Source: Bettongia penicillata ogilbyi
Lineage: Eukaryota; Chordata; Mammalia; Diprotodontia; Potoroidae
Reading direction: 5' to 3'
Assembly: GCA_023548195.1 (NCBI GenBank)
Contig: JAJHZJ010000419.1
Coordinates: 87,042-151,041, forward strand
DNA: 64,000 bases
The notes under the pieces were generated by a model. That model was not told the origin of the DNA and searched no databases. It saw nothing but the letters and a program-made list of their open reading frames with translations. This document shows positions 22,620 to 33,519 of the stretch, piece after piece. The first letter of the stretch is position 1. Each line of letters starts with the position of its first letter. A program made the translations under genes and the position numbers.

Positions 22620-23600
22620 TGAGTCTTGTATTTAAAAGTGAAACTTTTTACTCAGTTCCAGTTTTTTTTTTTTCATCAAGAATGATGGAATGTCTATTTC
22701 CCCCTGAAGGATTATACTCAGTTTTGTTAGGTAGGTTATTCTTGGTTATCATCCTAGCTCCTTTTCTCTCCAAGTCCTCTTAACATATAAGCTGCGAAAT
22801 CTTGTGTGATTCTGATTATAGAACCATAATATTTGAAATGCTTCTTTGCTTCTTTCTGATGATTCTCCTGGTCCTGGGAGCTCTGAAATTTGACTATAAT
22901 ACTACTGTAAATTTTCATTTTGGAATCTCTTTCAGGAGGTGGTTGGTAGACTCTTTCAATTTCTATTTTACTTTCTATATCTCAGATACCAAGAGTTTTG
23001 CTTAATAGATTCTTAAAATATGGTGTTGATTCTTTTTTAAACATAACTTTCAAGGAGCACAATCATTTTTAAATTATCCCACTTGAATCAGTTTTCCAGG
23101 CTGATTGTTTGTATGATTAAGTATTTCACATTTTCTTCTATTTTTTTTCATTGTTTTGACTTTGCTTTATTGTTTCTTGATGTCTCATGGAATCATTAGC
23201 TACCATTTGGCCAATTCTATTTTTTAAGGAATTATTTACTTCAGTAAGCTTTTTTTTTCCTATTTGGTCATTCTGCTTTGCAAGGAGGTCTTTTCTTCAT
23301 CGAATTTTTATACCTCCCTTCCTATTTGTCCAATTTTTTTTTTCTTTAAAGATTTTTTTGTGCCCTTTTTTTAACCAGTAAGACAATTTTGTTTTTTAAG
23401 ATGCTCTTTTCTTCAGTTTTTTGAGTCTTTCATTAACCAAGCTGCTAATCTGCTTTTTCATATACTTCTTGCATCCCTCTCAGTTTTTTCCTATTGTTTT
23501 CATCAATCACTCTTTCTTCTAACTCTGGAATTTTTGTTTGGTTTTTGCCTAATTCACATTTTTGAGGCTTTTTCTTGAAGCTGTTTCTGTGTTACTGTCT
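22620..23600 (-). pseudogene. L1 ORF1 remnant, decayed
   Basis: Minus-strand remnant of ORF1 recognised from antisense blocks: cctgaaggattatactcagt (22,705), tttcaggaggtggttggtag (22,932), a decayed ttgattcttttttaaacata block near 23,030, and a T-rich coiled-coil region at 23,200-23,500. Many indels and low-complexity T runs. No frame over 70 codons survives. Confidence 0.65.
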
Positions 23601-23765
23601 TCTGAGTTTGTGTTTTGGTCTTCCCTGTCATTGTAGTAGCTTTTTATGATTAAGTTATTTTTTGTTGTTTTCTCATTTCCCAAATCTCTTTCTTTACATT
23701 GAACTTTATGTTAAAGCTTGCCAGGGCTCACCTGGGTGTGGAAAGACACGGTTCCTAGTTTCAGT

Positions 23766-23786
23766 CTTTTTGTTTGTTTGTTTGTT
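23766..23786. repeat. (TTTG)n short repeat
   Basis: About five TTTG units inside the L1 5' region. Confidence 0.8.
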
Positions 23787-24659
23787 TCTGTTTTCAGACC
23801 TGGTCATAAGAGTCTGCAAGTTTCCAGTGCTTCCAAGGTGATGTCATCTAGGGAGAGGTGTGGCCATTGTTTTCCTGGTCTTCGCCCAGTAAGACCCTCT
23901 GCTCCCTAGCAGTCATAAGTGCCAGCACTCCTGTTAGCCCTGGAACCGTAATTAGGTGTCCTGGTTCCCTGCTGCTACAAATGCTCATCATTATTTTTGG
24001 TCCTGAAACTGTGTCCAGGGATCCTAATTTCTTGTGACTGATCATAAGAACATCTCTCAGTCCTTGAACTGTGACCCAGAAATGAATACAAACTATAGAT
24101 TTGCCAATTAGTACCAGCTGCACCCAGTGCCAGTAAAAGCCCCCTATAATCTCTTTCTGACCAGTTATATGACCCCCTTATCATCTCTTAGCTAAGAATT
24201 CCCAAAGCTACTGCTGCTGCTGTGGCTTCTGTTGTTGCTACTGTCTGTGTGTGCTTTGCTGAGGCCTTTTCTCCAGTGTCACACACATCTACAAACATTT
24301 CAAGTATTTTATCCCATTCTAATTTTCTTCTTGCCTTTACCACCCCAAAATTTGAATTTAGACATTATTTTAAAGTTATTTGAAAGGTAACGTTGTTTCA
24401 CTTCCTCTAATCTGCCGTCTCATCTCAGCTCCTGTCTGTCATGTCATATTATATGAAAATTGTGATGGTTATATTATGGTCCAAATATTCTTACCCTGCA
24501 ACATTTTATTAACTCAGATGATTTCTTCACACTGACCAATCTACTTATTTTCTTTTTCCTCTTGTCTTTTCTATCAGCAGTTGTTTAGGAAACAGCCATC
24601 TACTTCAGATCAACCTTCTTCTTGCCTTTAATTACATTCTTTCAAAGTGCCCGTTGCCT

Positions 24660-24830
24660 TCTTATCAAGATGCTGAGATTTGGATTCTATTCCTGACACT
24701 GTTATTAGCTAGGTGTGAATTGCTGGTCAAATTAAATAATTTCATCTTAGTGAGATAAAAGCAACTGCAATCTCATTCACTGTCAGTGACTAGAACAGTG
24801 CTATATATGCACAGTAGTATAAAAGATAAA
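24660..24830 (+). mobile_element. MIR fragment, decayed
   Basis: Weak sense match: gagatttggattctattcct, a gctaggtgtgaattgctgg block and a ggtcaaattaaataatttca block in the expected order. Confidence 0.4.
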
Positions 24831-24849
24831 CCTGCAATTTCAAAATTCG

Positions 24850-25215
24850 AAAACTCTCAGTTCAATGTGTAAATTTTGAAACACACTGGATAAATGATCT
24901 TGGAAGAGTCAAATCCTCTGTGCCTAGGATATAGTTAAGACTTAAGAACTAGCACCTTTAAAGACGAATGAATTAGAAGAGATTGTCTCCATGTTCCATA
25001 CTAGTTCTACAGTCATTGTGTTCTCAATTTTGTACCACATAGTTTCTAACTTTACTTCCTTCAGGTTCAAGTCTTGCCTGTGATATGTGAACTTGCAAAA
25101 TTAGTTAACCAGCTATCTGATAGGAGAAGGTAGAAATCTCCTTCATTGGAAGGAGTTTCCTCACACAGAATTTCCATACCAATAAATTACTGGTTCAGTC
25201 TCCCTGTCCAAATAA
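24850..25215 (+). mobile_element. SINE fragments (MIR/therian type)
   Basis: About 24,850-25,000 looks like MIR 3' sequence. About 25,060-25,210 shows gttcaagtcttgcctgtgat, cattggaaggagtttcctca and taccaataaattactggttc, a combination I know from therian SINEs of marsupials. Confidence 0.4.
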
Positions 25216-26440
25216 ATGAATAAAAATTAAAAAGAGAAATATGGAGATTATGTCCAAATGTATATGTATTCCCAACCTCATATTTATTTTTCTGAACATA
25301 AAAAAGAATTCCACTGTAATTTACATATAATCTTTTTTTATAATTTTGCAGCAGCTAATAAAATAGCATTTACAGAATTCTAAAACTTTCAAGGGAAATT
25401 ACCTTTAAAGTTTTCCTTTTGTTTATTTAAAACTTTGGCCAGTTTCATTATATGTATTTTCCTAAGTAGACCTCAGAGTGACTAGTATTACCCATTTAAG
25501 TATTTTAATAAACTCTTTCTATTTTAGAAATCATATTAAACAATTTAATGGCTTATGTTAAATTATTCTTTGAAATATTCATTTTGATGCAAGTTGAATG
25601 TAAATATTAGCTAAAATGTCAAAAAGATCCTGAAGGACCTATCTTTTTTTAAAAAAAAAAAAACCAAAACACTTTTGAGGAAGACAAACTGCAGCAGATT
25701 TCAAACATGACTCTAATATAGCGGACTCATCGTTTTGCCAATAAGCTTCATGGTTGGCCATGAACACATCTTGCCCGTGGCAATCTTCCCCTGTGGTGGG
25801 AGATTTTAATCACTGATGAAAGATTATGCACAGATATGAAACCAAATCTGAAGACATACCATTACCATGCAGGTCTCCAACGACATGGAAAACAGATTGA
25901 AAGCAAGAAGGGAACCCTGGACCATTTTAGCTAAGCTTCTACAGACTCCTTGAACTTTTCCTTCTTCTTCACTACCTGTTCTCTTGGGCAGTACATTGGA
26001 ATGCTCATAAATGTTGAGTTGTTATAAACCACTCTTAAAAGCTCTAGGAAACTAGGAAAATTACTTACTGTGTATAGATAGAATCTCCTTTTCTTCTTTC
26101 AGTCACACAGCTTCAGATGAGTTCTATCACACTTCTTTTCATTGCTAATATTCCAGATACTCATCTGTGTTGCACTGTCCCAATTGAACTTCTCTGTTAC
26201 TCCTCCCCAAAATTTTATTGCTAACATTGTACATTAGTACAATTAGTAGATTTCTTTTTCCTACATGTTTCTCCACTGAAGTAATTCCTGACTTTTCAGG
26301 AAGCTCTTGATGAAAGCATCTACCTTACTCTGAGATATTTATATATTTTCTAACTGCTCCCACATCTGGTGCCCAGGTCTAAACGGTTTTTATACTATTA
26401 CTTAATATCAGTGTCCTCTTTGATATTTACAGTTAAGTAA
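25215..26440. other. Unassigned; higher-complexity patch at 25,690-25,925
   Basis: Mostly AT-rich. The patch at 25,690-25,925 has balanced composition and two CpG sites (tatagcggactcatcgtttt) in an otherwise CpG-poor window. It has no long frame. It may be a conserved non-coding element, a retrocopy fragment or an unrecognised repeat. Confidence 0.3.
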
Positions 26441-26449
26441 GTGTAATGG

Positions 26450-26770
26450 GGTAGCTAGGTGGTGCAGTGGATAGAGCTCTATCCACTGAAGGAGTGAAGG
26501 ACTCAGGATGACCTGAGTTCAAATATCACCTCAAACACTTGGCACTCACTAACTGTGTGACATTGAACAAGTCACTTAACCCCAGCTGCCTCAACTTAGG
26601 TCATCTCCAGTCATCCTGATGAATATCTGGTCACTGGATTAATTTGGCTCTGGAGGAGAAGTGAGGCTGGTGACCTGCACAACCTTCACTCACTCAAAGC
26701 AAAGTCAAGTGCATATCATGTCATCATTTTTCTAATGACATGGTCTTCTTCAGCAACAAAGGAGAACACA
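26450..26770 (+). mobile_element. Composite marsupial CORE-SINE (WSINE1-like)
   Basis: Head gtagctaggtggtgcagtgg and atagagctct, a duplicated atccact segment, then gacctgagttcaaatatcac, caagtcacttaaccccagct, and a distinctive 3' half with catctccagtcatcctgatg, ggctctggaggagaagtgag, gctggtgacctgcacaacct and catggtcttcttcagcaaca. I know this 3' half from abundant SINEs of Australian marsupials. It is near full length and well preserved, so relatively young. Confidence 0.85.
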
Positions 26771-26789
26771 CAGGTAAGGCCAATGTATC

Positions 26790-27265
26790 ATACGCCCTCT
26801 GTGATCCAATGCAACTGGGTATTGGTGCACCATTCCCCTCCTGACTGTGCTTCTGACTTTCAAAAATTCAACAGCTTGCCCCTACTGCATTCTCACCCTG
26901 AACATTCCCTCAGTGCCTGGGACCAGCTTACCCTTAAACATCCATCCTCTATGGCTGCCTTCTTCTCTCTTTGGTAAATTACTCCCAGGGCGTCTATTTC
27001 CAGGCAATCATCCTTTTCTTCTGGGCTTTGCTTCTGACTTTCAAAAAAAGTATATCAAAGTGGGTATCTTTAACCTTTCCTACTATGCCTTTCCCCTCCC
27101 CATTCCCACCTTTTCAGCTCCCCTTTTTTAATTGTCTTCCCCTTTTTGGATGTGAGATTATTGAGGATAGAGAATGGTTTTCTTTTTGGTTGTTTTTTTT
27201 TCCAGTATTTAGCATAGTGTCTGGCAGATACTACACACTTAATAAATATGTGTTAGCTTTTTTTG
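26790..27265 (+). mobile_element. L2-type LINE 3' region and end
   Basis: The end is clear: ttgaggatagagaatggttt, cagtatttagcatagtgtct and acacttaataaatatgtg (27,150-27,260). The upstream C/T-rich part (26,790-27,130) is probably L2 3' sequence. It contains the word cttctgactttcaaaaa twice (about 26,850 and 27,030). Frames here are shadows. Confidence 0.6.
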
Positions 27266-27269
27266 CCTT

Positions 27270-28960
27270 GCCCAATTGTAACCACTGTCGTTGTGCATTT
27301 TCTGAAGAATATTCAACTTGAAAGTAAAAAATGTGGAATAGAGTTTGATTTTTCCAGACCTTATTTGTTAAATTATCATATTCATCTATCATGCTGAATA
27401 CGTAAATGGTTCTGAGTAATTATCACTGGGACAGTCATCTTACTAGTGTGTGTGATCTAAACACACCTGTTGAGCTGATATCAGCAAAAGTACATTATTT
27501 CTGCCTTATTTCTCTTCTGTCTGTTTTAAATCATTGACTTGGAACAGGGTTTGCTTAGTTTTATAGAATTACACTGAGAATTATTTTCCCTTCATCTTAG
27601 GATATAAAATCTGAAGTCCTCAAATATGTGCTGGATAGTAATATGATATCCTCCTATGTGACTGAATTGTTCAGATATTAAATATGAAATAATTCTACCA
27701 TTCTTTGTCCCATGGCAAAAGCAACATGACAGTCATTCAGTTTTTAGGTTTGGATTTTTTTTTGGTGGGGGGGAAGAGCAGATAATCCTTTCTCTGTGAT
27801 CACTGACCTCTTGATTTCAAGCTGGCATGTGAAGCACCAATATTCACATGGGTAATCTTCGGGAGGTGAACTCAGAATTTTGTCATAAATGGCCACTCCC
27901 TGTATCATATGTGCAATTGAATGTCCTGTGACTTGATAATAATATTTAGGAATTACCTAGCTATTTGATGTACAGAAGATAACTCTGGAAATGGCCTCAA
28001 TAGCATATTCATAAGTTAAGAATCTATGTTATGAAATGTCCATATAATCTAAAGACAGAGAGAAATGTGTCATGCAAACATACAGTAATAGCAATACTTT
28101 TGGAGGAATTTAAAAGGGTGATAGAAGAACGCTGCTTTTTCTTGTATCTACTCACAGAGTTAAATTTGTTTCAATCTGTTTTAATGATATCACATTCCCA
28201 GTCTGGTAACCCATAACAGCCAAGAGGCCCCAGTGCCTTCATCTCTGGGATAGGAGGGAGGCATCTCCATGAAAATCAATTTTTTCTCCTTGTTCTTTTT
28301 AAATTCAATTTTTTCTTAAATTTCAGATCAGTTATCAACCTCCCTCCCCATAGTAACATCACACCTTCAGGACCACATTACTTGGCAACAACTCCAAATC
28401 AATAACTACCTGCTTTCTTTCTATGGGGTTAACTGCTGTAAATAATAGGCAGTGGATAGTTTCATGGATACCACATTCAGTGTTCTTTCTTTCATCATAA
28501 TGCAGAAATACTGGGGCTTGTTCCTCATGTGTCTATCTTAAAAAAAAAAAAATCCATAAACAAAGAAACTGTTCTTAGGGTTGGTGTAACAACCACCGCC
28601 ACCACCACAACAACAGCAACAATCTTATAGAAAGAGATCCAACACATATCCCCCACTTTTTATTTTCCAGTTGATCTAGACTTCTTTCATAAAAACAAAG
28701 TAGTACAAAGTACCAATAAAATTTCCCAGATCCTAGAAAATGTTTACAGCTGCCCTGTATAAGACGTTGAAAGTGCATCGTAGCTTGCATATATTTAAGA
28801 CAAAATCCAGTAAGGTTACCTGGGTTTCGTGAAACATATTTTTCCCCTAAAGTGCAGTAAAAAAAAAAAAACAGGGGATTACAAATGCATTGATATTTCT
28901 GCTGCATGGGAGATACTTCTTTACTTACATTCTGAAAATATTGAAATGTCACCTAATTAA
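27270..28960. other. Unassigned, no recognised repeat
   Basis: Non-repetitive, moderately AT-rich. Small features only: a G run at 27,765, an A run near 28,540, and a CAA/CCA-rich stretch at 28,590-28,625. No gene recognised. Confidence 0.4.
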
Positions 28961-28964
28961 ACCA

Positions 28965-29330
28965 AACGAATCTTTAAAATTTTATTTGCTTTATTGTGAA
29001 CGTAAGAGATAAAACAAGCATTTCTACAATGTAAAACAGAAAAACATGATTGTTCATGATACTGAAAATTCATTATTTACAGCTTGCTATTCCATTTAAA
29101 ATACATAATAAGTTTATCATGTAATTCTTTTCCACCATTTTTTCTCCCCCTTGACCACCCTAGAGATGGCTACCACTAGACACAGACTTGGATATATATG
29201 TAAAATCATTCTATGCATATTTCTATTTATCAGCTTTCTCTGAATGCAGATAGCATTTTTTTCATGTGTCCTTTGTAGTTCATTTGGATATTTATAATAT
29301 TCAGAACCCAATAAGATCAGATATGGAACA
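28965..29330 (-). mobile_element. L1 3'UTR fragment
   Basis: Antisense L1 3'UTR: blocks tttctatttatcagctttct, gaatgcagatagcatttttt and catgtgtcctttgtagttca followed by tttggatatttataatattc are the expected order for marsupial L1 just downstream of ORF2. Confidence 0.6.
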
Positions 29331-29334
29331 AGAT

Positions 29335-29900
29335 GTGCATGTCACTGATAGTATTCAAAATTTACTGGAAATCCTAGCAGTAGGTATAAGAGAAGAAAAA
29401 GAAATAGAAAAATCAGAATAAGGAATAAAGGAATAAAAATATCTCTTTTGCCAGATGACATCATGATATATTTTGAAAATCCCAGAGACTCAACTAAAAA
29501 TGACAATAATTTTGGCAAAATAGAAGTAGATAAAGTAAATCCACACAAATCATTGATATTCCTATATATCACAAGCAAAACTCTACAAGAAATAGTAAGG
29601 GAAGCTCCATTAAAAAAAATTATAGACAATATAAAATACCTGGGAGTACACCTGCAAAATAAACCAGGAACTACAGGAATGAAATTATTTATAAAAAATA
29701 TTTATATAAATAAATTTACATCATATCTAAATGATTGGAGAAATATTAATTAAATTTATCAGTAGGCAGGGCCAGTAGAATAAAAGTGATAACTTTGCCT
29801 CCACTAATTTTTAGCTAATTTATATATAATAAATTCAATGCCATCCCAATTAATTTATCAAAAGTATTTTACTAAATTAGAAGAAAAATAGCAAAAATCA
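29335..29900 (+). pseudogene. L1 ORF2 reverse-transcriptase fragment
   Basis: Sense-strand piece of the L1 RT. The catalytic pair of the F-A-D-D box survives as LLPDDIMIYFENP (about 29,446-29,487; A is P). Next come residues typical of the L1 thumb side (KSLIFLYITSKTLQE, IKYLGVHLQN at about 29,623-29,660) and the conserved W of WRNIN at about 29,735-29,750. The frame is open from 29,448 to the stop at 29,751-29,753, then decays; the following 130 bases still look like ORF2. It lies directly beside an L1 3'UTR fragment in opposite orientation. That arrangement is typical of twin-primed (inverted) or separate old insertions. Confidence 0.8.
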
Positions 29901-30084
29901 TCTTAAAAAAAGAATTTAATTGAGAAGATTTAACAGGAACATCATTAATGAAATATTGGGTCGTTGACCAACCCAAGTAACATAACTTGGTATTCATATG
30001 AGTTAAATCAACTACCAACCCTCCTATCTTTTTGTTCTTGTACTTAATTCTCACAAGATTGTAAGGCAAACATAAGACAATCAA

Positions 30085-30190
30085 TCAACTATTCTATCAA
30101 CCAGCACTTATTAAACACTCACTATGTGCCAGGCACTATACTAGGTACTAGGAACAGAGACACAGAAATGAAGAGTATCTATCCTCAAAG
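30085..30190 (-). mobile_element. L2-type LINE 3' end
   Basis: Antisense L2 end: agcacttattaaacactcac, tatgtgccaggcactatact, aggtactaggaacagagaca. Confidence 0.8.
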
Positions 30191-30264
30191 ATATTACATC
30201 CTCTCACCAGAAATGGCATGTGCATATGTGCATTGATACAAAATTCAGGCAGAGTAATGGAGGA

Positions 30265-30485
30265 AAGGGATTAGAAGTGAAAGGAAGTCTCACCTTCAAA
30301 TATGGCCTAAGATATTACTACTTCTGTGACTCTGGGCAAATCTCTTCACTTTGTTTGCCTTATTTCCTCATCTATCGTGTGAAATGGAGAAGGGAATGGA
30401 AAACTAATCTCCTATCTTTGCCAAGTAAACCCTAAATGGTGGTAAAAGGACTTGGATATGCCTGAAATAACTCAACAACAACATG
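30265..30485 (+). mobile_element. Marsupial tRNA-like SINE (SINE1/Mar1 type), 5' truncated
   Basis: Sense copy with gtgactctgggcaaatctct, tgccttatttcctcatctat, ggagaagggaatggaaaact, tttgccaagtaaaccctaaa and a 3' tail of aactcaacaacaaca. Confidence 0.85.
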
Positions 30486-30789
30486 TTCCATTTGATATTC
30501 AGCATTGTGCCACAATAATCATGACAAATCCTAGGCAAATTCGATATCTCTTTTTATCTCTGCCAACGCCTATTGCCAAGCAAGGCAAATGGCTCTGTAC
30601 CAGCCACTCTGCCCCAAAGTGATCTTAATCATCACTTTATATTCAAAACTTATCAGTCAGCAGATGGATATGTCACCTTTTCATAGATAAAGGCAATATA
30701 AAATCTCTTAGGCTATGGAGTCAGATCTTTATTTTTCCTATTTATGATTCTTGTTGACCTAACAAATTTCCACTAAGAGCTGGGGCGTA

Positions 30790-30930
30790 GTGTGAGGCAG
30801 TATAGCACACTGAGGCAGACTATAGACCAGGAACACCTAAACTGAAATGTAAATACTCTCTCAGTATCTTAAAAGTATTACTTATTTTCACAAGTTACTT
30901 AACCTCATCTATGAAAAGATAAAAATCTAC
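30790..30930 (+). mobile_element. Decayed SINE fragment
   Basis: Weak resemblance to MIR: ggcagtatagcacactgagg, and a decayed cacaagttacttaacctcat block. Confidence 0.4.
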
Positions 30931-30959
30931 AATCATATAATCTTCAACCCCGAATTAAC

Positions 30960-31570
30960 CTTCTGATTTTAACTTCTATGGATACCTTTAATAAGCCTTT
31001 CAGCCCCATTACCATCTGGATTCATATTTCTGACTCTGATCTGATTTCTTGTAGTTTAGTTGGTTTTACCTACACCAAAAAAAGCAATTTGGGTCCCTTC
31101 AACTAAAAACCACTGTGACAACAATGATGACAAAAACAGCCAACCAGGATTGGAGTATCCCAATGGCACTCCATTACGTAAGTCTTAAGTCCTCTGATCT
31201 TTTCCCTGGTGCTTTTTTTTCTCTAATTTTCCAATTACTTTGATTCTTACCATAATCTATCACTAAGCTATATACTCAGAATAATTAGTCTGGCTAAATC
31301 CTATGGTCCTACAGACTTTGCTAATTGATTCTTGGGCTCATTGTTCAACTCTCTCCTGAAAAATCTTATTCTCCCCATACAAAAGTAGCTAGCTCAAAGC
31401 CTACAAAACGTATTTATCCATTCAATTAGCATTCTTTTCCCATGTCTTAATTTCTTCATTCAAGTCATAACATCTCTTTGCCACTATATTATCCAAAAAT
31501 TACCAGGGATACAACTTTGAACCCTGGATTGCTTTTTAATAATGGATTTTCCTCTTCTGTTAACAGGACC
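30960..31570. other. Intergenic, nothing recognised
   Basis: AT-rich, C/T-leaning on the + strand. No gene or repeat that I can name. Confidence 0.35.
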
Positions 31571-31574
31571 ACCC

Positions 31575-31700
31575 AATCATATATGAGTCTCTTTAGTCTC
31601 TTAGTATTAAATACTACTGTACTTAGCACAGTGGTTTGTAGAAAGTAAATGCTTAATAAAGACTTTTTTCATTCATTGATTCATTCTTTCCTTTCTATTC
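31575..31700 (+). mobile_element. L2-type LINE 3' end
   Basis: Contains acttagcacagtggtttgta and gtaaatgcttaataaagact, then ATTCATT-rich sequence as commonly found at L2 ends. Confidence 0.65.
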
Positions 31701-32610
31701 AGTTGCAGAGTATAGGGTTTCATCTCATATTTTATCCCACACTTGTCAAGAAAAGTCAATATGTCCTTCCCCATAGCTGGAAAGTAGACAGAAACACTAA
31801 AGTAGATTCTGAAATAATAAAAAGGAATATTGTTCTGGGACACTCATAGTCAAGTGCACTTGCATCATCACCTAGGTGATGATTATCAGTGTTTCCCATG
31901 GTAAGTTCTTCATTTCAGTTACTTCCAACACTAAATCTTCCAAGTAAAGAGGAGAGGGATATATTCCTAAAATAACATTAGTATATTTTTGGACTACCCA
32001 TCCTAAAGAAGGCCATTATTTATTTGGTACTGATAAAGGAACACTTTTAATTGTGAAGCTTCAGACAATAAAGCTTCAAGTTCAAATTAATATCATCATT
32101 CATATCATTTGATGGATGTGTTTTGTATCCTAGTTTTCAAGTGGAATAGTATCTGACAAACCAAATAAGAATCCCAACAAACTAAAAACATCATACTAGC
32201 TTTTGATTGATTCCCTTCCTAGAGGTACTTTATCCAGAACCACATATAATTGAGAACATAGGAGGGAGAAATCCCAGGCCACCACATCTACTTGGAATCT
32301 TAAATTTTATCTGTTTTCCCCCCTCTATCAAACAATGTTACTGAAACCCTCAGAAGTTTTGAGCCATACTGCTCAAAATATACTGGTACTGAAGGTAGTG
32401 CAGAGATAACTTATATAGCTGCTAGATCTGAGTGGAGGGCCTCGATGTTAACTTGCCTGCATAAACCTAGCATAAAGCTTTTCCTTTTAGTTTGTTAGAT
32501 TATTTCTAAAACAGAAATTTCAAATGATCAACAATGAAAGTTAAAGGTTATTTATAAATTTAGTAGTTGTGTAGTTTCAAACAAAATCATTTGATTCTCT
32601 TTGTTCTTTG
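31700..32610. other. Intergenic, nothing recognised
   Basis: AT-rich. No feature recognised. Confidence 0.35.
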
Positions 32611-32618
32611 AAAAAGAA

Positions 32619-32845
32619 GGCAGAGTCAGGTGTGATGGTACATATCTGTAGTCTCTGGCCACTGAAAAATTTGAGGCTTATGGTAAATCACTTGAGCTCC
32701 AGAACTACTACCAGATACTCTGGTGTCCACATTAAGTCCAGAATCAATACAACAATGCCCTAAAGTAAATTGGGGGAGGTGCCTGCCATCAGCTGTGTGA
32801 GGAGGTTAAACTGAATCAGGTTGTAAATGAAGCAGCTCAGAGGTC
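32619..32845 (+). pseudogene. RN7SL: 7SL (SRP) RNA-like retropseudogene, 3' truncated
   Basis: 7SL RNA is the scaffold of the signal recognition particle. The 5' Alu-domain part is seen as tcaggtgtgatggtacatat and ctgtagtctctggccactga (32,626 on), with a later ttgagctcca block. The S domain follows: tggtgtccacattaagtcca (32,721-32,740), atcaatac, a gggaggtgcctgcc region, and gttgtaaatgaagcagctca (32,820-32,839), all in 7SL order and roughly 7SL spacing. Similarity ends near the position corresponding to about two thirds of 7SL; the 3' Alu part and A tail are missing. Presence of the S domain argues against an Alu- or B1-like SINE, which lack it. Many substitutions make it a pseudogene, not a working gene. 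The alignment was done by eye from memory of 7SL. Confidence 0.75.
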
Positions 32846-33515
32846 TCATGGGAGGAAGGGAGAAAGAGAGAAGGGAGAGGGAGACAGACATATTGTTTAG
32901 TAAAGGTAAAACAAATTCAGTTTTTTACTTCTCATATTTATAATATGGCATTTATGCCATCTCTATGTGGTTTTTATTTTCCAAGCATGCAATATAAATT
33001 TATGCAGAATAGATGCATGCAAACTGAGAGAAATAATGTAGTATTTGTCTGTGTGGAAACTGATATTTCCAGGTTGGAAAAATACAGGGATGGAAAAAAA
33101 TTCCACTGCTACTAGACAAAGTAAACATCCCAGTCACAAGTTCGGTCGATTTCTGTACCTCAAAGAGCACATAAAAAGGATTCCTCCAATCACAAAATCA
33201 GGTGAAATCAGTAGTCTTAATGATCAACGTTAACGTTATGCAATTAATCACTGTCAAACAGTCACTGAAAATAGTTTGTTGAAGGCACTGACAGCATTGT
33301 GAAGGTCAATAACAAGTCAAACCCTGAATTTTTTTTAAATAATTTATATTGACTTGTATGTTGAGTTGACTTATACGTTACAACAGGGAAAATAGAGGAC
33401 GTATCTTAAACTACCCTTACATCCTTTTTCAAAAGTGCAAAAATCCATTATTAATCAAATAACTATAGGAAAAAACTTATCACTGCACCATAATGTACAC
33501 TATTTGATATTCAAG
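32845..33515. other. Unassigned; GA-rich patch at its start
   Basis: A GGAGAAAGAGAG-type purine patch lies at 32,850-32,890. The rest is non-repetitive with no recognised gene. Confidence 0.35.
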
Positions 33516-33519
33516 GCTT

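Larger units (their letters stand above)
21380..24440 (-). mobile_element. L1 retrotransposon with internal deletions
   Basis: Read on the minus strand, the 5' end is at about 24,440 (a degenerate gagctgagatgagacggc start). A 5'UTR (about 23,700-24,440) and a decayed ORF1 (about 22,620-23,600) follow, then inter-ORF sequence (22,240-22,620). Next come pieces of ORF2: a central part at about 22,020-22,240 and the C-terminal part at about 21,440-22,010. Order and orientation fit one L1 with most of ORF2 deleted. The ORF2 pieces are recognised by their likeness, in antisense, to the well-known L1 blocks around ctccagaatgattgtaccag and gctgagtcaaaacatatgca. Unlike the HAL1-type copies, this element had an ORF2. 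Confidence 0.7.

Noticed and set aside
23718..24184. Clustered frames on both strands with CAG/CTG-rich text
   Set aside because: This is the 5'UTR of the minus-strand L1; the CTGCTGCTG run is part of that 5'UTR.
32619..32845. Reading the 7SL-like copy as an Alu- or B1-like SINE
   Set aside because: It contains S-domain sequence, which those SINEs lack, and marsupials are not known for 7SL-derived SINEs.
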